Shown: positions 23,704-34,355 of the stretch, piece by piece
How positions within the stretch are numbered: position 1 is the stretch's first letter
Layout: each line of letters starts with the position of its first letter
NCBI GenBank assembly: GCA_014905825.1
Contig: JACGCN010000007.1
Location: 1,054,001 to 1,118,000 of the forward strand
Direction: 5' to 3'
From: Lyophyllum atratum
Lineage: Eukaryota; Basidiomycota; Agaricomycetes; Agaricales; Lyophyllaceae
DNA length: 64,000 nt
Translations under genes and position numbers: made by a program
Notes under the pieces: generated by a model
Database searches by the model: none
Seen by the model: the letters and a program-made list of their open reading frames with translations, nothing else
Told to the model about the DNA's origin: nothing

Positions 23704-24897
23704 ATGTCTTCCGACGCCTGGCCTGGCCTGCCCCCCGAGATCCACTCCAGGTCCCTGATAATCAACGATCTCGAAGTCCACATCCTCGAAGCCCGACCCG
23801 AGGCACCACCAGAAGCTAGCCCCGCACCACTGCTCATCCTCCTGCACGGCTTCCCAGAACTCGCCTACTCATGGCGCAAAATCATGGTTCCCCTCTCGCA
23901 TGCCGGCTACCACGTCGTCGCGCCCGACCAACGCGGATACGGGCGCACCAAACGGCGGGGAACCCACATCATGCATGATAAATACACCTATGAGGACGAC
24001 CTCGCGCCCTTCCGCATGCTGAACCTCGCAACCGACATCGTCTCGCTCGTCTACGCACTCGGCTACAAATCCGCCGCCGCTGTCGTCGGGCACGACTTCG
24101 GCTCGGCCGTCGCGGGGCACTGTGCGCTCATCCGCCCTGACGTATTCAGATCGGTCGTCCTGATGAGCGCTGCGTACACCGGCGCCCCCACGCTACTCCT
24201 CGACCAGACTCCGCCGGCCAAATCCCCTACGCAGTCACTCAGCGATGGTCTAGCCGCTCTCACCCCGGCGCGCATGCATTACACCCACTACTATTCCACT
24301 AGGGAGGCCGATGCTGATATGATGAAGGTTCCGCAGGGTCTGCACCAGTTCCTCCGGGCGTACTACCACGTCAAGAGCGCAGATTGGAAGGCCAACGCGC
24401 CGTATCGTCTCCCATCGCTCTCTCCGTCCTCTTTAGCGCTCCTCCCACTCTACTACGTCATGAACTTCGGTGAGACGATGCCCGAGACCGTCCTCCGCGA
24501 TGCGCCTTCCACGTTCGAGGTGGCAACGAACACCTGGCTGACGGTCGAAGAGCTAGCAGTCTACGCGGCGGAGTACGCAGAGACGGGGTTCCAGGGCGGG
24601 CTGAACCGCTACCGGTGTGCGACGGACGCAGTGTGGTCCGAGGACCTGAAGGTGTTTTCGGGGAGGAGGATCGAGGTGCCTGCGATGTTCGTGGCGGGGA
24701 AGCAGGATTGGGGCGTGTATCAGTATCCTGGGGCGGTGGAGAAGATGAGGGAGGAGACGTGTGTGAGGATGCGGGAGGAGGATTATGTGCTGGTTCCGGA
24801 TGCGGGGCATTGGGTGCAGCAGGAGGCGCCGGAGGCGGTGGTTAAGCATCTGATTAGGTTTTTGCGGCAGCGAAAGGGGGAGTCTGTGTCGTTGTAG
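23704..24897 (+). CDS. Epoxide-hydrolase-like alpha/beta hydrolase, intronless
   Basis: A 397-aa protein in one uninterrupted exon. The oxyanion-hole motif is HGFPE, followed by APDQRGYGRT. The nucleophile Asp lies in GHDFGS, as expected for soluble epoxide hydrolases rather than Ser esterases. The later acid and base are in GKQDWGVY and AGHWVQQE. No signal peptide, so probably cytosolic. The lack of introns and strongly GC-rich third positions differ from the spliced neighbours, which could mean retroposition or horizontal origin, although single-exon hydrolases do occur in this group. Confidence 0.87.
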   Translation: MSSDAWPGLPPEIHSRSLIINDLEVHILEARPEAPPEASPAPLLILLHGFPELAYSWRKIMVPLSHAGYHVVAPDQRGYGRTKRRGTHIMHDKYTYEDDLAPFRMLNLATDIVSLVYALGYKSAAAVVGHDFGSAVAGHCALIRPDVFRSVVLMSAAYTGAPTLLLDQTPPAKSPTQSLSDGLAALTPARMHYTHYYSTREADADMMKVPQGLHQFLRAYYHVKSADWKANAPYRLPSLSPSSLALLPLYYVMNFGETMPETVLRDAPSTFEVATNTWLTVEELAVYAAEYAETGFQGGLNRYRCATDAVWSEDLKVFSGRRIEVPAMFVAGKQDWGVYQYPGAVEKMREETCVRMREEDYVLVPDAGHWVQQEAPEAVVKHLIRFLRQRKGESVSL

Positions 24898-25351
24898 ATT
24901 AGGAAACAAGGAATACAAAGAACATGTTTGAGAAGTTAAATTTCGACACCTCTACTCAACCTCTACTCCAACTGGCGTTCCACTTCATTGTGTCACGTCC
25001 ATTGTAATTGATCCATTTAGATGTTGTTAAACATTGCTTCGAGATTGCTTCGGGTTTGGATGGAGCTTCTCGCTACTGAAGATGGAACAATGTGGAAGAT
25101 CAGATCATTGTACTATTGTGCAGACGAAAAAATACAGTTGGCAGTAACCAATTAGTAGAGAGTAAAGAAACAGTTTATCTCCTTCGCATTCCCTTCCCCC
25201 CCCCAACTCGGCCCAAAATATCCAAAATGATACAAGAGGTGGTGTTGCAAATACAAATATGTTAGTCGGTTCTATCGTCGTTGGCCGTGCCTAGGCGCAT
25301 CGTGTAGTGTATGTGATACAAAAGAAAAAAATGAAGGTCGCGTGAAATGGA
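24898..25351. other. Convergent intergenic region
   Basis: A/T-rich 3' flanks of the two facing genes. No gene. Confidence 0.45.
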
Positions 25352-26020
25352 TTATGGGATGGAAGCTGCTGATGCGCGCCGAGTCCAGGTACCGTCCTTT
25401 CTCTGGCTGGGCATAATGCGGTATGGATGGATGCGTGCGCCTTTAGCGAGCTGTCGCTGAGGGTGGCGGAAATATTGCATGGAAGGGCCGAGGAGGAGCA
25501 GGGCTTGCTGCTTTTTCTGCGGTGTAGGTGTAGGGTTGGTCAGGCTGGGGACGGGGGGTGCGCAGGGGGGAGGGATGAGGACGATGGCCTGGGCTTCGTC
25601 GAGGGTGCAGGGTTCGAGGCGGAATCGCAAGGGGTTCGTGAGGGGTGTCGTCGTGTGGGGCAGGCGTGAGGAGAGGGGAGAGATGGAAAGTACAGGTGTG
25701 CTTGGGAGCGAGTCGTCTGAGGCGGTAGAGGGCGAGGAGGAGCGGCTGCTCGAAGAGTCGAAGATGGGAGGAGAGGGAGAGCGTGATGTCATAGACGACG
25801 AGGTAGACACCTGGCGGGCTCGTCTCCAGTTGGGGATATGCAGACGAGGGCATGACTATAATATTGTTATGAGATGGGGTCCAGATCAACAAAGGGCGGA
25901 TGGACGTACAGGGTTATCGTATGACAGTTCGTGGAAAGAGTCAATCATTCTTGCTGAAGGGTTGGGAAGGCCGAGAGTGTGAAGAGGCGGGAGAGTAGGG
26001 CGTTCGGTAAAGGCGACCAT
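25352..26020 (-). CDS. Small Ser/Pro-rich protein, unidentified
   Basis: Start ATG at 26018-26020 (MVAFTERPTLPPLHTLGLPN). Exon 1 ends FHELSYDNP; a GTACGT..ATTATAG intron joins it in phase to SCPRLHIPNWRRARQVSTSS. The second exon runs through SPSPPIFDSSSSRSSSPST to a basic C-terminus (RIMPSQRKDGTWTRR). About 190 aa in total. The mixture of a short hydrophobic-aromatic head, a disordered Ser-rich middle and a basic tail fits a regulatory protein, but no family is recognised. Confidence 0.6.
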
Positions 26021-26567
26021 TGCGTGTGTGTCGTTGAAAAAAATTGAAAGTGTAGTTGGAGGGAAGTAATGACCACCTGGATCAAAGGCCTGCCTTATTA
26101 TAAGTTGGGTATGAAAGAGACGAGTAGAAGGGTATAGAAAGGAAAGAGCAAGATGGAGAGGGAAACTTTGCTGAGAAAGACCGGTTATTGGCATGTTGCT
26201 TTATACATCCCAAAGGAGAACCCTGAGCACGCTGGTCGCCCCTTCACATTGTCCATGCACAAAGGAATAGGCGTTGTTTGTTCCCTGTTTGTACACCATG
26301 GCATTGTCGTCAAGAACGCGCTTGGCAAAATCAGAAATCCCAGGAACGAGTGCACATTGCCAGGTGCATCCATAGAAAGACATTGTCGTCCACGAACATC
26401 CTTGTAATTGTGTTGGAAGGAAGGTCTGACGAACCTCCTCGTAGGCGTTGTTTCTCTGTGTTTACTATTGGGTTGGTGGTCACGTGCGCCTGCAAAAAGT
26501 CACTCTCCTGATCCAGGCTCACTCAGTGTCACTAACTCACTCATTATCCCTACCGCGTCTCGCCATA
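26021..26567. other. Divergent intergenic region
   Basis: Shared upstream region of the small minus-strand gene and RPC19. Only short frames on both strands. Confidence 0.4.
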
Positions 26568-27443
26568 ATGGCGGAACCAATAAAAAAGATTACTCTCGTG
26601 AGCAGCTTCACAATGCAAAACCTGGGACAGCTGAATGACAAATTCCTCTCCTGTACCCTTTGGTAGATGAAGGGATCAGAGTCTGACCTCTCGGCTGCGA
26701 CATACCAAATCTACGACGAGTCCCATACAGTTGGCAATGCGTTACGATGGATGCTTATGAAGAAGTGCGCATGAGTCACTTTCCTCCTGATTTCGGAGCT
26801 GATTCCTATGGACATAGTCCCAAGGTCGAATTTTGTGGTTACAGGTGAATGTTCCTCTACATCACCCTGGCAAACCTTTGTCTATCCTGTCTCGCGTTTC
26901 GATACACGCGACGGCTATCGCCCCCTACACCCTTGCATCCTCATGTTGCAGGCCATCTGTAGTCATGCCCTCGCCTCCCGCAACTACCGCCTCATCCTTG
27001 CTTTGTTCACGGACTTCGCCGAATCACATAGCAATCCCTCCGGCGATAGCTTCAACCCAGGAGTCTGACTCCTCCATCCGCGATGGATGTGATGATGTGA
27101 TATGGAACTCGACTCTCGAGATCAGCGGCGGCGAAAACCGCCTGCACGTTTCTCAACTTAATCACACTCCTCCATTTGTCCGCCCTTCTGACCCAGTTTA
27201 CCCCCTCAGTGCTCCCCACCCTTCCGAAAATACCATCCAAGTGCGGATACAGATGTACGGTACGTACCGTCCCCCCTTCCCGGGTATACCGATCCTGATG
27301 GAGACGTTGCAGACAAGCTATCTTCATTGACGGCTCTGGTGGATGCTTTGTCGGCGTTGGACAATCTATGCGAGTCAGTGGAGGAGGCTTACAAGACGAG
27401 TTTGACAGGCGACACGTATGAAAGGTGGGAAGAGAGGAGTTGA
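26568..27443 (+). CDS. RPC19: RPC19/AC19 shared subunit of RNA polymerases I and III
   Basis: Homologue of the bacterial alpha N-terminal dimer partner, shared by Pol I and Pol III in the nucleus. Start MAEPIKKITL at 26568; an intron leads to SDLSAATYQIYDESHTVGNA and LRWMLMK, the family signature. The next exon reads NPKVEFCGY and, after a longer intron, VPHPSENTIQVRIQMY. The last exon ends SLTGDTYERWEERS with TGA at 27441-27443. All conserved blocks are present in order, so the gene looks intact. Confidence 0.88.
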
Positions 27444-27530
27444 GGCGTTACCCGTCTCCGGATCGAGTGCAGGCTGGGCGTTTGCTTTGTATCTTTATTG
27501 AGTTGAATTCATGCTCTGTTGTATCATCTT

Positions 27531-27556
27531 CATGCTGCTGCTGCTGCTGCTGCTGT
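27531..27556 (+). repeat. (CTG)n microsatellite
   Basis: About eight uninterrupted CTG triplets in non-coding DNA about 90 bp after the RPC19 stop. Confidence 0.9.
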
Positions 27557-28085
27557 GGGCTGATCGCGTAGACCGATTGTCAGGCAGGGTTGATGGGTCG
27601 AGCTGCTGCGTTGCTGATCGCGCAGCGTGGGCCTCGAGATGACTCCCAGTCCGTCGATAGTGGAGTCACTCCTCCACTCCTCAACTGAATACCAAGGTCG
27701 CCCGACATCCGAATTCAGTCTTGCTTCATGCCTCATCGCACGTCTTCGAAAACAGGAACAGGCGATGGACATGCTTGCTGGAAAAGAAGATGGTCCGCTC
27801 ATTATGGCTTTCCTCTATGTGGCGAGTAATTGCTGTGCCATGCGATCTTGTTGCCCTACTATCTTAAAAAACTCGGTGGGTCCAAGTGAGCCAAGTATAT
27901 GCTGCTTTCGATCTGCGCTTGCATGGGGCGCCCTCAGCGATGATCATTTTGTCGGGGACTGGGACATGCTACGAATCCTGTTCACCACCGTTCGTTGGAC
28001 CCCTCAGGGTCGTTTAAAAGCGAGTTTAACATTCAAAAACCGTGAAAATCCGACATTTCATAACTGCCGGGAATCCCGTCAATTT
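27557..28085. other. Stretch without a recognised gene
   Basis: A 188-codon open frame at 27627-28190 has no motif and looks like chance or decayed coding DNA. Confidence 0.3.
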
Positions 28086-28251
28086 TTTGCTGCTGGTACG
28101 ATGACAGTGTCGAGAACCAGGGGGTTGTTCTGCGCAAACTGGACTACCTTTGCAAGAACTACTTCAACGACTTGGCCGAGGCCAGGATGATATGGACAGC
28201 TCAGTCAATGCCAGACAACCAAGACGAGAAGTCTCGTCACACCCTATCATA
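28086..28251 (+). pseudogene. Orphan coding-like exon
   Basis: The frame DSVENQGVVLRKLDYLCKNY followed by FNDLAEARMIW and a stop near 28251 has amphipathic, coding-like composition. No matching upstream exon in an open frame was found. It may be the 3' remnant of a broken gene. Confidence 0.3.
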
Positions 28252-28399
28252 GCAGCAGCCTGGCAGGAGCTGCTGGAAAGTGACTCGATTCAATCCTGAA
28301 ATTTCTTGAAAACTTGAAAGAAATTGGGTCCTGGTGAGCACGTGAGCGACGCGTCTGTGGCGTGAGAGAGAAATTCCCTTCCGCCTGATTCGGAGTTTT

Positions 28400-28432
28400 C
28401 CAAGAGGTGTCAAATCGGTCGATCATGGACAT
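28400..28432 (-). repeat. Inverted-repeat arm (pair with 29117-29149)
   Basis: The complement reads ATGTCCATGATCGACCGATT and continues to the TTGACACCTCTTGG end. The same sequence with one difference is on the plus strand at 29117-29149. Both arms translate to MSxIDRFDTSW. Confidence 0.85.
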
Positions 28433-29116
28433 TGGATCTGGTTCCCAGTTTGGAAACGGTGATTTCCGAAAACCGGCAGCAACGGCACCCATCAACAAAA
28501 TCAATCCGGCAAGCCTCGGCAATGCTCCAAGCGCGCGCTAGATGTTCACCAGTAGAACTAAGGAGTACATTTACAAGCCAACTAATGTAAGTACAGAAAG
28601 TGTGTAAAGTGCCACTAAAGGAGGATGCAAGGCGGTGCCATGCGTTAAATTTCCCCAGTGGTAATGCTTTTTGTCTTGGTTCAACCAGCTAGGCGGCATA
28701 TGAGAATCGAGATGGATAGGACGATGACTACATGAACAGGAGAACGAGGATTAGGCTCTGATACATTATCCACAGTATCAAGGCTCCATAATGAAAGCGG
28801 TATGCCGAGGCAGACGCGTCTCGGAGACCAGGTAAGTGCATGCCATACAGTGTCAGGTCCAGTGACAGGATTCTTACGGTTCAAACCAGAGAGACCCGAC
28901 CCATCAGGGCAGGACTCAATATTGACTACCTTAGAGCAGGGTTTTTTCTAGAACAGAAAGTGTAAGTGCACGCCATACAGCGCCAGGTCGATGCCAGGGT
29001 TCTACATAACATAGCTCAGACGCGACGTCAATGCCGTTTCGATGCCGTTGGTCAACACAAGCACCAACAGTTTCCTTATTTGGGGGGGTAGGTGGGGGGT
29101 ACCCTAGCCATCAACC
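28433..29116. other. Repeat-bearing gene-free stretch
   Basis: Between the two arms lies a direct-repeat pair: GTAAGTGCATGCCATACAGT at about 28832 and its near copy GTAAGTGCACGCCATACAGC at about 28964, about 130 bp apart. No gene supported; probably remnants of duplicated or mobile DNA. Confidence 0.45.
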
Positions 29117-29149
29117 ATGTCCGTGATCGACCGATTTGACACCTCTTGG
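29117..29149 (+). repeat. Inverted-repeat arm (pair with 28400-28432)
   Basis: See the partner at 28400-28432. This copy opens a plus-strand frame of 97 codons (29117-29410) with no recognised family. Confidence 0.85.
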
Positions 29150-29857
29150 AGTTTTCTGCAACTGTATCACTATCAGTGTGGCCGACCTTCCCTCCGTCTG
29201 TCATCTCGGTGCTTTAGATTTCGCCCCAACGTAACGGCGCTGGACGAGAATCTGAATATACTCTCAAGGTGGCCCCACTTCGGTGACGCTGAGAGAGCAA
29301 TCATTGACACCCTCGGCCTCGGTGTCCGTCCGTGTCTGTTTTGCAGCGGCCGAAGTTCATCGCGCTTCATGACCGCAATTTTAGGCTATGAGGGAATTCG
29401 CCCGCGATGATCATTGAAAGAGGCCATATCCTGGTGAGTGATAACTCGCCGTGACCCACCAGGTGGCGTCTTCTCGTTGAAAATAGCCAACTTGCGGCGA
29501 ATCGTCAGCGCGTCAGCGGCAGTGACGGCCTCCATCGCGAAAAACTGACGAGAAAAATAAATGAGCACAGGTGGAGCCGAACAGCTAAACTAGATATGGT
29601 CCCCCGCAGCCGTAAGTACGAATTATATCCGGGTTACCCGGTGCCTTGAGCGTCTATGACGGACAGACTTTTGACACTAGCGTCGGTGGAGGTTGGAATA
29701 TGTACCAAACACAGCTGTACCCAGACAGTATCGACGCACAGCAGGCTTTCTGCTCAATATTTTCGAAGTAGTAACTCCTGAACAACGCCTTGAATGGAGG
29801 CCGAGCCTCGTCCAAGCAAGTCTCAAAAGTTTTTCATAGTGATCGCTGATCGAATTT

Positions 29858-30136
29858 GTGAAGAACCCTGATTGGTCAAAATCATATTCATATCCCGTAC
29901 ATGCATGCAAAATGGTCTTCACCTTCTATGGCGAAACATCAAGACCTGCTAACGTGTTCCACATCCTACAGTATCTCGTCACCGATGGGGTACAACAATA
30001 TTTGAAGGGATTACGAGTTGGTGGCGAAGTGTCCGTATTACAGGCATCCGATTCAGAAGCCCTTGACAGCACCGATCACTTAGGCAAGCGCTTGTACCTC
30101 AAAACATACCCAAATGTGCAAGTGCAATTTCTGTGA
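29858..30136 (+). CDS. Possible unidentified gene or remnant
   Basis: An open frame of about 90 codons (KNPDWSKSYSYPVHACKMVF onward) ends at TGA 30134-30136. It is preceded by two other coding-like segments in different frames: near 29657-29767 (GGGWNMYQTQLYPDS) and near 29770-29840 (TPEQRLEWRPSLVQASL). I could not join them with clean splice sites. It may be a decayed gene. No family recognised. Confidence 0.35.
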   Translation: MKNPDWSKSYSYPVHACKMVFTFYGETSRPANVFHILQYLVTDGVQQYLKGLRVGGEVSVLQASDSEALDSTDHLGKRLYLKTYPNVQVQFL

Positions 30137-30305
30137 CGGCATCCACGACGGGGAAGTAACATGCTTCCTCGTGGGCGCGGAATTCAAATGAGCCCCAGGG
30201 CCGTTAAAAGGCCAGCGGACGAGCTGAAATTTCTCCAGAACGAACACCCAGTTCTACAACCACACTCTTTACCAAAACTCTCCAGTTTATTATCACCCGT
30301 CCAAG

Positions 30306-30872
30306 ATGTTCGCTCGCATCACCACCTTCTTTTTGTTCTGCTTCTTCGCCCTCTACGCATCTGCCCTTGTTCTTCCTCGCACTGAAGATTCAGAAGAAGA
30401 AGGCCAGTGCAACACCGGCGGCAACGCCTGCTGCAACTCCGTCCAGAACGTAAGTCACTTCGGCTTATGCAGGTGCCAGCATAGAGCTCATGCCGGTTAC
30501 ACTTGAAGGCGGACAGTGAGAACGTCAGCTTGCTCGCCGCCCTCCTTGGCCTTAACCTTTCTGGCGTCACTGGTCAAGTTGGTGGTAAGTCGGCTTCTAG
30601 TTTTATCTAGCGGAATGATGCTGATGAGTTACTTACAGTCAACTGCTCGCCTCTCTCCCCCGTTGGCCTTGGAGGCAACTCCTGGTAAGTGGACATTGTA
30701 TTCTTACGCGCCTGCGAATCTTACCCTCCTGTAGCACTCAACAGCCCGTCTGCTGCTCCGGCAACGAGTTCGTAAGTATTAATTTTGTCTGTCTTGTTCA
30801 GAGACTCATTACAATGTTTCATAGAATGGCCTCATCGTCATCGGCTGCACTCCCATCAACGTCAACCTTTGA
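30306..30872 (+). CDS. Class I hydrophobin
   Basis: Start ATG at 30306 with signal peptide MFARITTFFLFCFFALYASA. Then an acidic stretch and QCNTGGNACCNSVQN. Four introns follow at the same sites as in the other hydrophobins of the window. The exons give ADSENVSLLAALLGLNLSG, VNCSPLSPVGLGGNSC, TQQPVCCSGNEF and NGLIVIGCTPINVNL, with TGA at 30870-30872. All eight cysteines are present in the class I pattern. It has a closer resemblance to the minus-strand hydrophobin at 31566 than to the copy at 14195. Confidence 0.92.
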
Positions 30873-31565
30873 TACACTCGTCGATTTCGGATATTCCTGT
30901 TGGGGGCATGCTCTTCGGTTCGCCTGGGATGGTATGACTGCGCGTAGTGGGTCGTCTATTAGCACGCGGTTGATAATATGAAAAGCTGTTGATAAAATTG
31001 CTTGAGCGAGGCTGGATGGAACACTTCTGCACTGTCTTGGAAAATTTGACAATTACAAGAATGCTTGTTGACTACATTCCGCTAAGTACTCCTTTACTTT
31101 GGCAAAAATTCTTGAATTCCGGAGCTGGGTTATTTTTGAACTCTCTTGTTTGTTATTTGTTAGTCACCGTCCACGTCCAAGGTGGCGCAGGCAACGTATG
31201 ATTCAATGATGCCCCACCAGTTTCTGAGAGAGTAGCAGATGCTACCGATGTCCAATGTTCACGATTCCTCGAAGTAAAGTCGCGATTGCACGGGTTTGTA
31301 CTGCCAGCGGCCGATCTTGAACGGAAAACCAGCGACTGAAGCAATTTCAGACACTTTGTTCTTTCTGACTTTCTGATGAAGGAATTGACCGTGGGTCCTC
31401 GTTAGGTCAACAGGCGGATTCTCGAGCTCCACCAATTTTCAACTCATTTTTCGATTCAACCCGTACTAAACAGCTACAACAGATACAACCCCCGATTCTG
31501 ACCACATCATCATAAGAGACCTAGACCGATTTCGACGCTGTGGCGTGCTTTGACTGACAATCCCG
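30873..31565. other. Convergent intergenic region between two hydrophobins
   Basis: About 700 bp with no gene; contains the facing 3' flanks of the two hydrophobin genes. Confidence 0.45.
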
Positions 31566-32149
31566 TCAGAGATTGAGGTTGATAGGAGAGCAGCCAATAA
31601 CGACGAGACCGCTCTGTCAAGCAAGCTATAAACGCGTGTCTGATAGGTGAGGGATGGTTACACGCACGAAGTTATTGCCAGTGCAACAGACTGGTTGGGC
31701 ATTGCTATTTCGCGCGTGTCAGAAGTTGTGCCAAGATATATCCGCGAGAGCTGCATTACCAAGAGTTTCCTCCAGCACCAATGATGGGGATGGGGGTGCA
31801 GTTTACTGGATACTAGGCTTTAGTATGCTTTAAAGTGTGTGCAGTATATGTGCTTACAGCCAACGAGGCCAGTGATACCCCCAAGACCGCCAGTGATACC
31901 CCCAAGACCGCCGAGGAGGCCCAAAAGCGCCAGAACACCTGGGTCGCTCGCCTGTTTGTTGAAGACCAAGGTTGGCGGGCATGTCAACATCGAAAGCCGG
32001 CCGAAAATTACCTTCCGAACACCATTACAGCACTGAATAGTGCCAGTGTTGCATTGGTTAGGGCCACCATTGGTGCGGGAAATAACGTTCGCGGATGCGC
32101 AGAGAGCGAGGAAGAAAAACACGACGAAGGTGGAGGTGCGAGCAAACAT
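31566..32149 (-). CDS. Class I hydrophobin with internal Gly/Leu repeat
   Basis: Start ATG at 32147-32149: MFARTSTFVVFFFLALCASA, then QCNTGTIQCCNGVRK. Exon 2 reads ASDPGVLALLGLLGG followed by a duplicated LGGITGG/LGGITGL unit (an 18-bp tandem duplication, TGGCGGTCTTGGGGGTATCA-like). Further exons are VNCTPIPIIGAGGNSC, NAQPVCCTGNNF and SGLVVIGCSPINLNL. The stop is at 31566-31568. All eight cysteines are present. A TATAAAT box on this strand lies at 32215-32221. The duplicated segment lengthens the loop between the third and fourth cysteines. Confidence 0.9.
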
Positions 32150-32214
32150 TGCGACTAACTTGCAGTAGTAGAACTGGGTATTCAACTGAGGGCCTTACAC
32201 TTCAGACGACAGGC

Positions 32215-32221
32215 ATTTATA
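32215..32221 (-). promoter_or_regulatory. TATA box of the minus-strand hydrophobin
   Basis: TATAAAT on the complement, 66 bp upstream of the start codon at 32149. Confidence 0.55.
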
Positions 32222-33411
32222 CTCCCTCGTCGTTCATTCTGGACACCGCGTTGAATTCTGGTGTCCGTTACTTCCTTGGTTTGGCGTACAATTCTAGGCC
32301 TGAGCGACCATCACATGCATGAAAGTGTCGTGACAGATTGACACCACGGACGAACGGAGTCGGCCTTCTTTCTTAGTTTTCGGGATGTCCATCAGCTGAA
32401 TTCGGTGAGCCTGGAGCCAAGGAGTGACAGAGCATCGCTCTTTCTGCGAGACTAGTATGCCTATGAGCGGGGTGAATTCAAGCGAATAGCTGGTCCATGT
32501 CCCCAAATCATCTACCGGTCAGCAATTACATGCCTGCTGAAGCTCATGGCGTTACTGAAGGGGGCCTCGCGGTTTCCGGCCCTCTTTCCCCTTGATCCGC
32601 TTGCACTTCTGGTCAGATTTGACAATGAAGTTGACTTACATGGGGCCAAAAATTCTACAGATGATGACTCTTGGGTTCGTCAACGCCCCACCTGGACCGC
32701 GCTACCGTGGATGTCGGTGTATTGTATCATCAGAGGCGCAGGCGCACCGAAATAGAAACCCTTCATATTGGCATTGTGATTGCCACCTTGAAGTTCAAGT
32801 GCAACGATTAGACCTGTTTCGAATAACCTAGGCCTTCGGGACTAACAAGAGCCCGTCAAAAAAATTTACAGGGACAGGGAGAAGCACAGACAGCAGAACG
32901 TGATAATACTCAAGCGTTGGACAGATCGCCAATGGAAAAACATGAATTGAGCCTGGGGTGGCCTGGGCTATTATCACAGAAAAGCCATATTCCTTCTGCT
33001 CCATATCGTTTGACGGGCCTGGTTCGAACCCGAATGACAAGGCTCAAGCGTTAGATTTAATTCTGTTTATCAGAAAAATTCAATAGCCAGTGACGTACCT
33101 GACAGAGCCAGGAAAAGCTCAAATACAAAGAAACTGACCCGGACCCAATACCATTACCAGGCAAGTTGTGGCAGAGGTATGTAGTTAAAAGGACGAGTAC
33201 CCGACATTGTATGGTAGCTTTCTAAATGCTCAGCAATCCTACGGCTGTCACGGTGACGCCGTCAAAACTCGACAAGAGCCCCTTAATCAAGGGGCATAGG
33301 TTGCCACTGGAACGAGTGTTGGTTTCGACGAGCACGAAGCGGTGGAGAGGCAGTAAGCAGAACCAGCGAGTGATATGGCTGTTCGAAGATATCGAAGAAG
33401 GGCGAAGTTCC
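32222..33411. other. Intergenic region left of the transposon
   Basis: Nearly 1.2 kb with only short frames. Upstream region of the minus-strand hydrophobin and left flank of the KDZ-like element. Confidence 0.4.
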
Positions 33412-33421
33412 AGATACCTGT

Positions 33422-33475
33422 GCCAGTCTATGCCAGCCAAACACCACTGACAGGTTGCCCAAACACCACTGACAT
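33422..33475 (+). repeat. Left terminal inverted-repeat region
   Basis: GCCAGTC is followed by two direct copies of CCAAACACCACTGACA (about 33434 and 33458), the second running on into TGCC. The right end, read on the complement, has GCCAGTCAGTG followed by AAACACCACTGGCATG. Confidence 0.65.
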
Positions 33476-33612
33476 GCCATCCAGACACATCTGACATGTC
33501 GGCATGGTGGGCATCCACCATATTCATCCACTCGGCCTGTATGCAACGTAGTCAGTATATGGCAGTTATCCCCCAAATTTAAAGCGAAAAACGGTGGACA
33601 ACTCACCATAAG

Positions 33613-33634
33613 TCAATTGTTAAAAAACAATTGA
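33613..33634 (-). terminator. Hairpin with T6 loop, Pol III-type terminator
   Basis: Perfect inverted repeat TCAATTGTT/AACAATTGA. On the minus strand the loop and stem give a run of six T. It lies just downstream of the tRNA-like sequence at 33641-33717. Confidence 0.55.
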
Positions 33635-33640
33635 TACTTA

Positions 33641-33717
33641 AAAGGATTGAACCCACAATCTGTTGAGGACAGAGGTACAGAACAAACCTCGTCTACTTAA
33701 CCACTAGGCTACATGAC
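33641..33717 (-). ncRNA. tRNA-like sequence with A and B boxes (possible Pol III unit)
   Basis: On the complement an A box TAGCCTAGTGGTTAAG (33695-33710) and a B box GGTTCAATCC (33643-33652) are correctly ordered and spaced for a type 2 RNA polymerase III promoter. The acceptor and T stems do not pair well, so a working tRNA is unlikely. It is a tRNA pseudogene or a tRNA-derived head such as that of a SINE. A hairpin with T6 follows 7 bp downstream. It lies inside the transposon between its left end and the repeat array. Confidence 0.55.
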
Positions 33718-33825
33718 CATGCCCATTTCATGCACATACCCAAATACGGTTGGCTTAGATCCATGGCGACTCTGCTGAATAGCTACGGTAAGGCAGATGT
33801 TCGCCATATTTCATAGGTCTTACAG

Positions 33826-34345
33826 CAATGTTGACTCGAACCACCGACATGCTGGAGGTGATTCCTCACTACATCACCAGTTTCTGCAGGTATGGTGAGT
33901 ATCCTCCGGGAACTTGGATGTGGTGAATTCTCGCTGTGTTACCTATTTCCGCAGGTATGGTGAATATATGCCAACCTCTTGGTTTTAGTGACATCTCACC
34001 ACGTTCTTGATTTTTGGCATTATGGTGACTATCCTCCAGGATTTTGTCTATGGTGAATCCTCACCGTATTACCTATTTCTGCAGGTATGGTGAATATCTG
34101 CCACCCTCATGCTTATGGTGAATTCCCACTATATGCCCTATTTTTTACATTATGGTGAGTATCCTCTGGAATCTAAGTTATGGTGAATTCTCACTGTGTT
34201 ACCTGTTTCTGCAGATACAGTGAATATCTGCCACCCTCATAGCCATGGTGAATTCCTACCGTATGCTCGATTCTTTGCAATATGGTGAGTATCCTCCCGA
34301 GTCTTGTATATGGTCAATTCTGGCCGTCTGATTAGTATGGTGGCT
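33826..34345 (+). repeat. Left subterminal array, 65-bp units
   Basis: Units begin TATGGTGA at 33891, 33956, 34021, 34086, 34151, 34216 and 34281, exactly 65 bp apart, with a weaker unit before at 33826. Each unit carries two ATGGTGA-type motifs about half a unit apart. The consensus matches the reverse complement of the right array. Copies are well diverged from one another, more than in the right array. Confidence 0.93.
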
Positions 34346-34355
34346 TAGTATTTAA

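Noticed and set aside
24553..24918. Minus-strand His/Pro-rich frame
   Set aside because: Antisense shadow of the GC-rich epoxide-hydrolase-like coding sequence.
33015..33040. CTGGTTCGAACCCG resembling a tRNA B box
   Set aside because: It is a short palindrome; neither strand shows matching stems or an A box.
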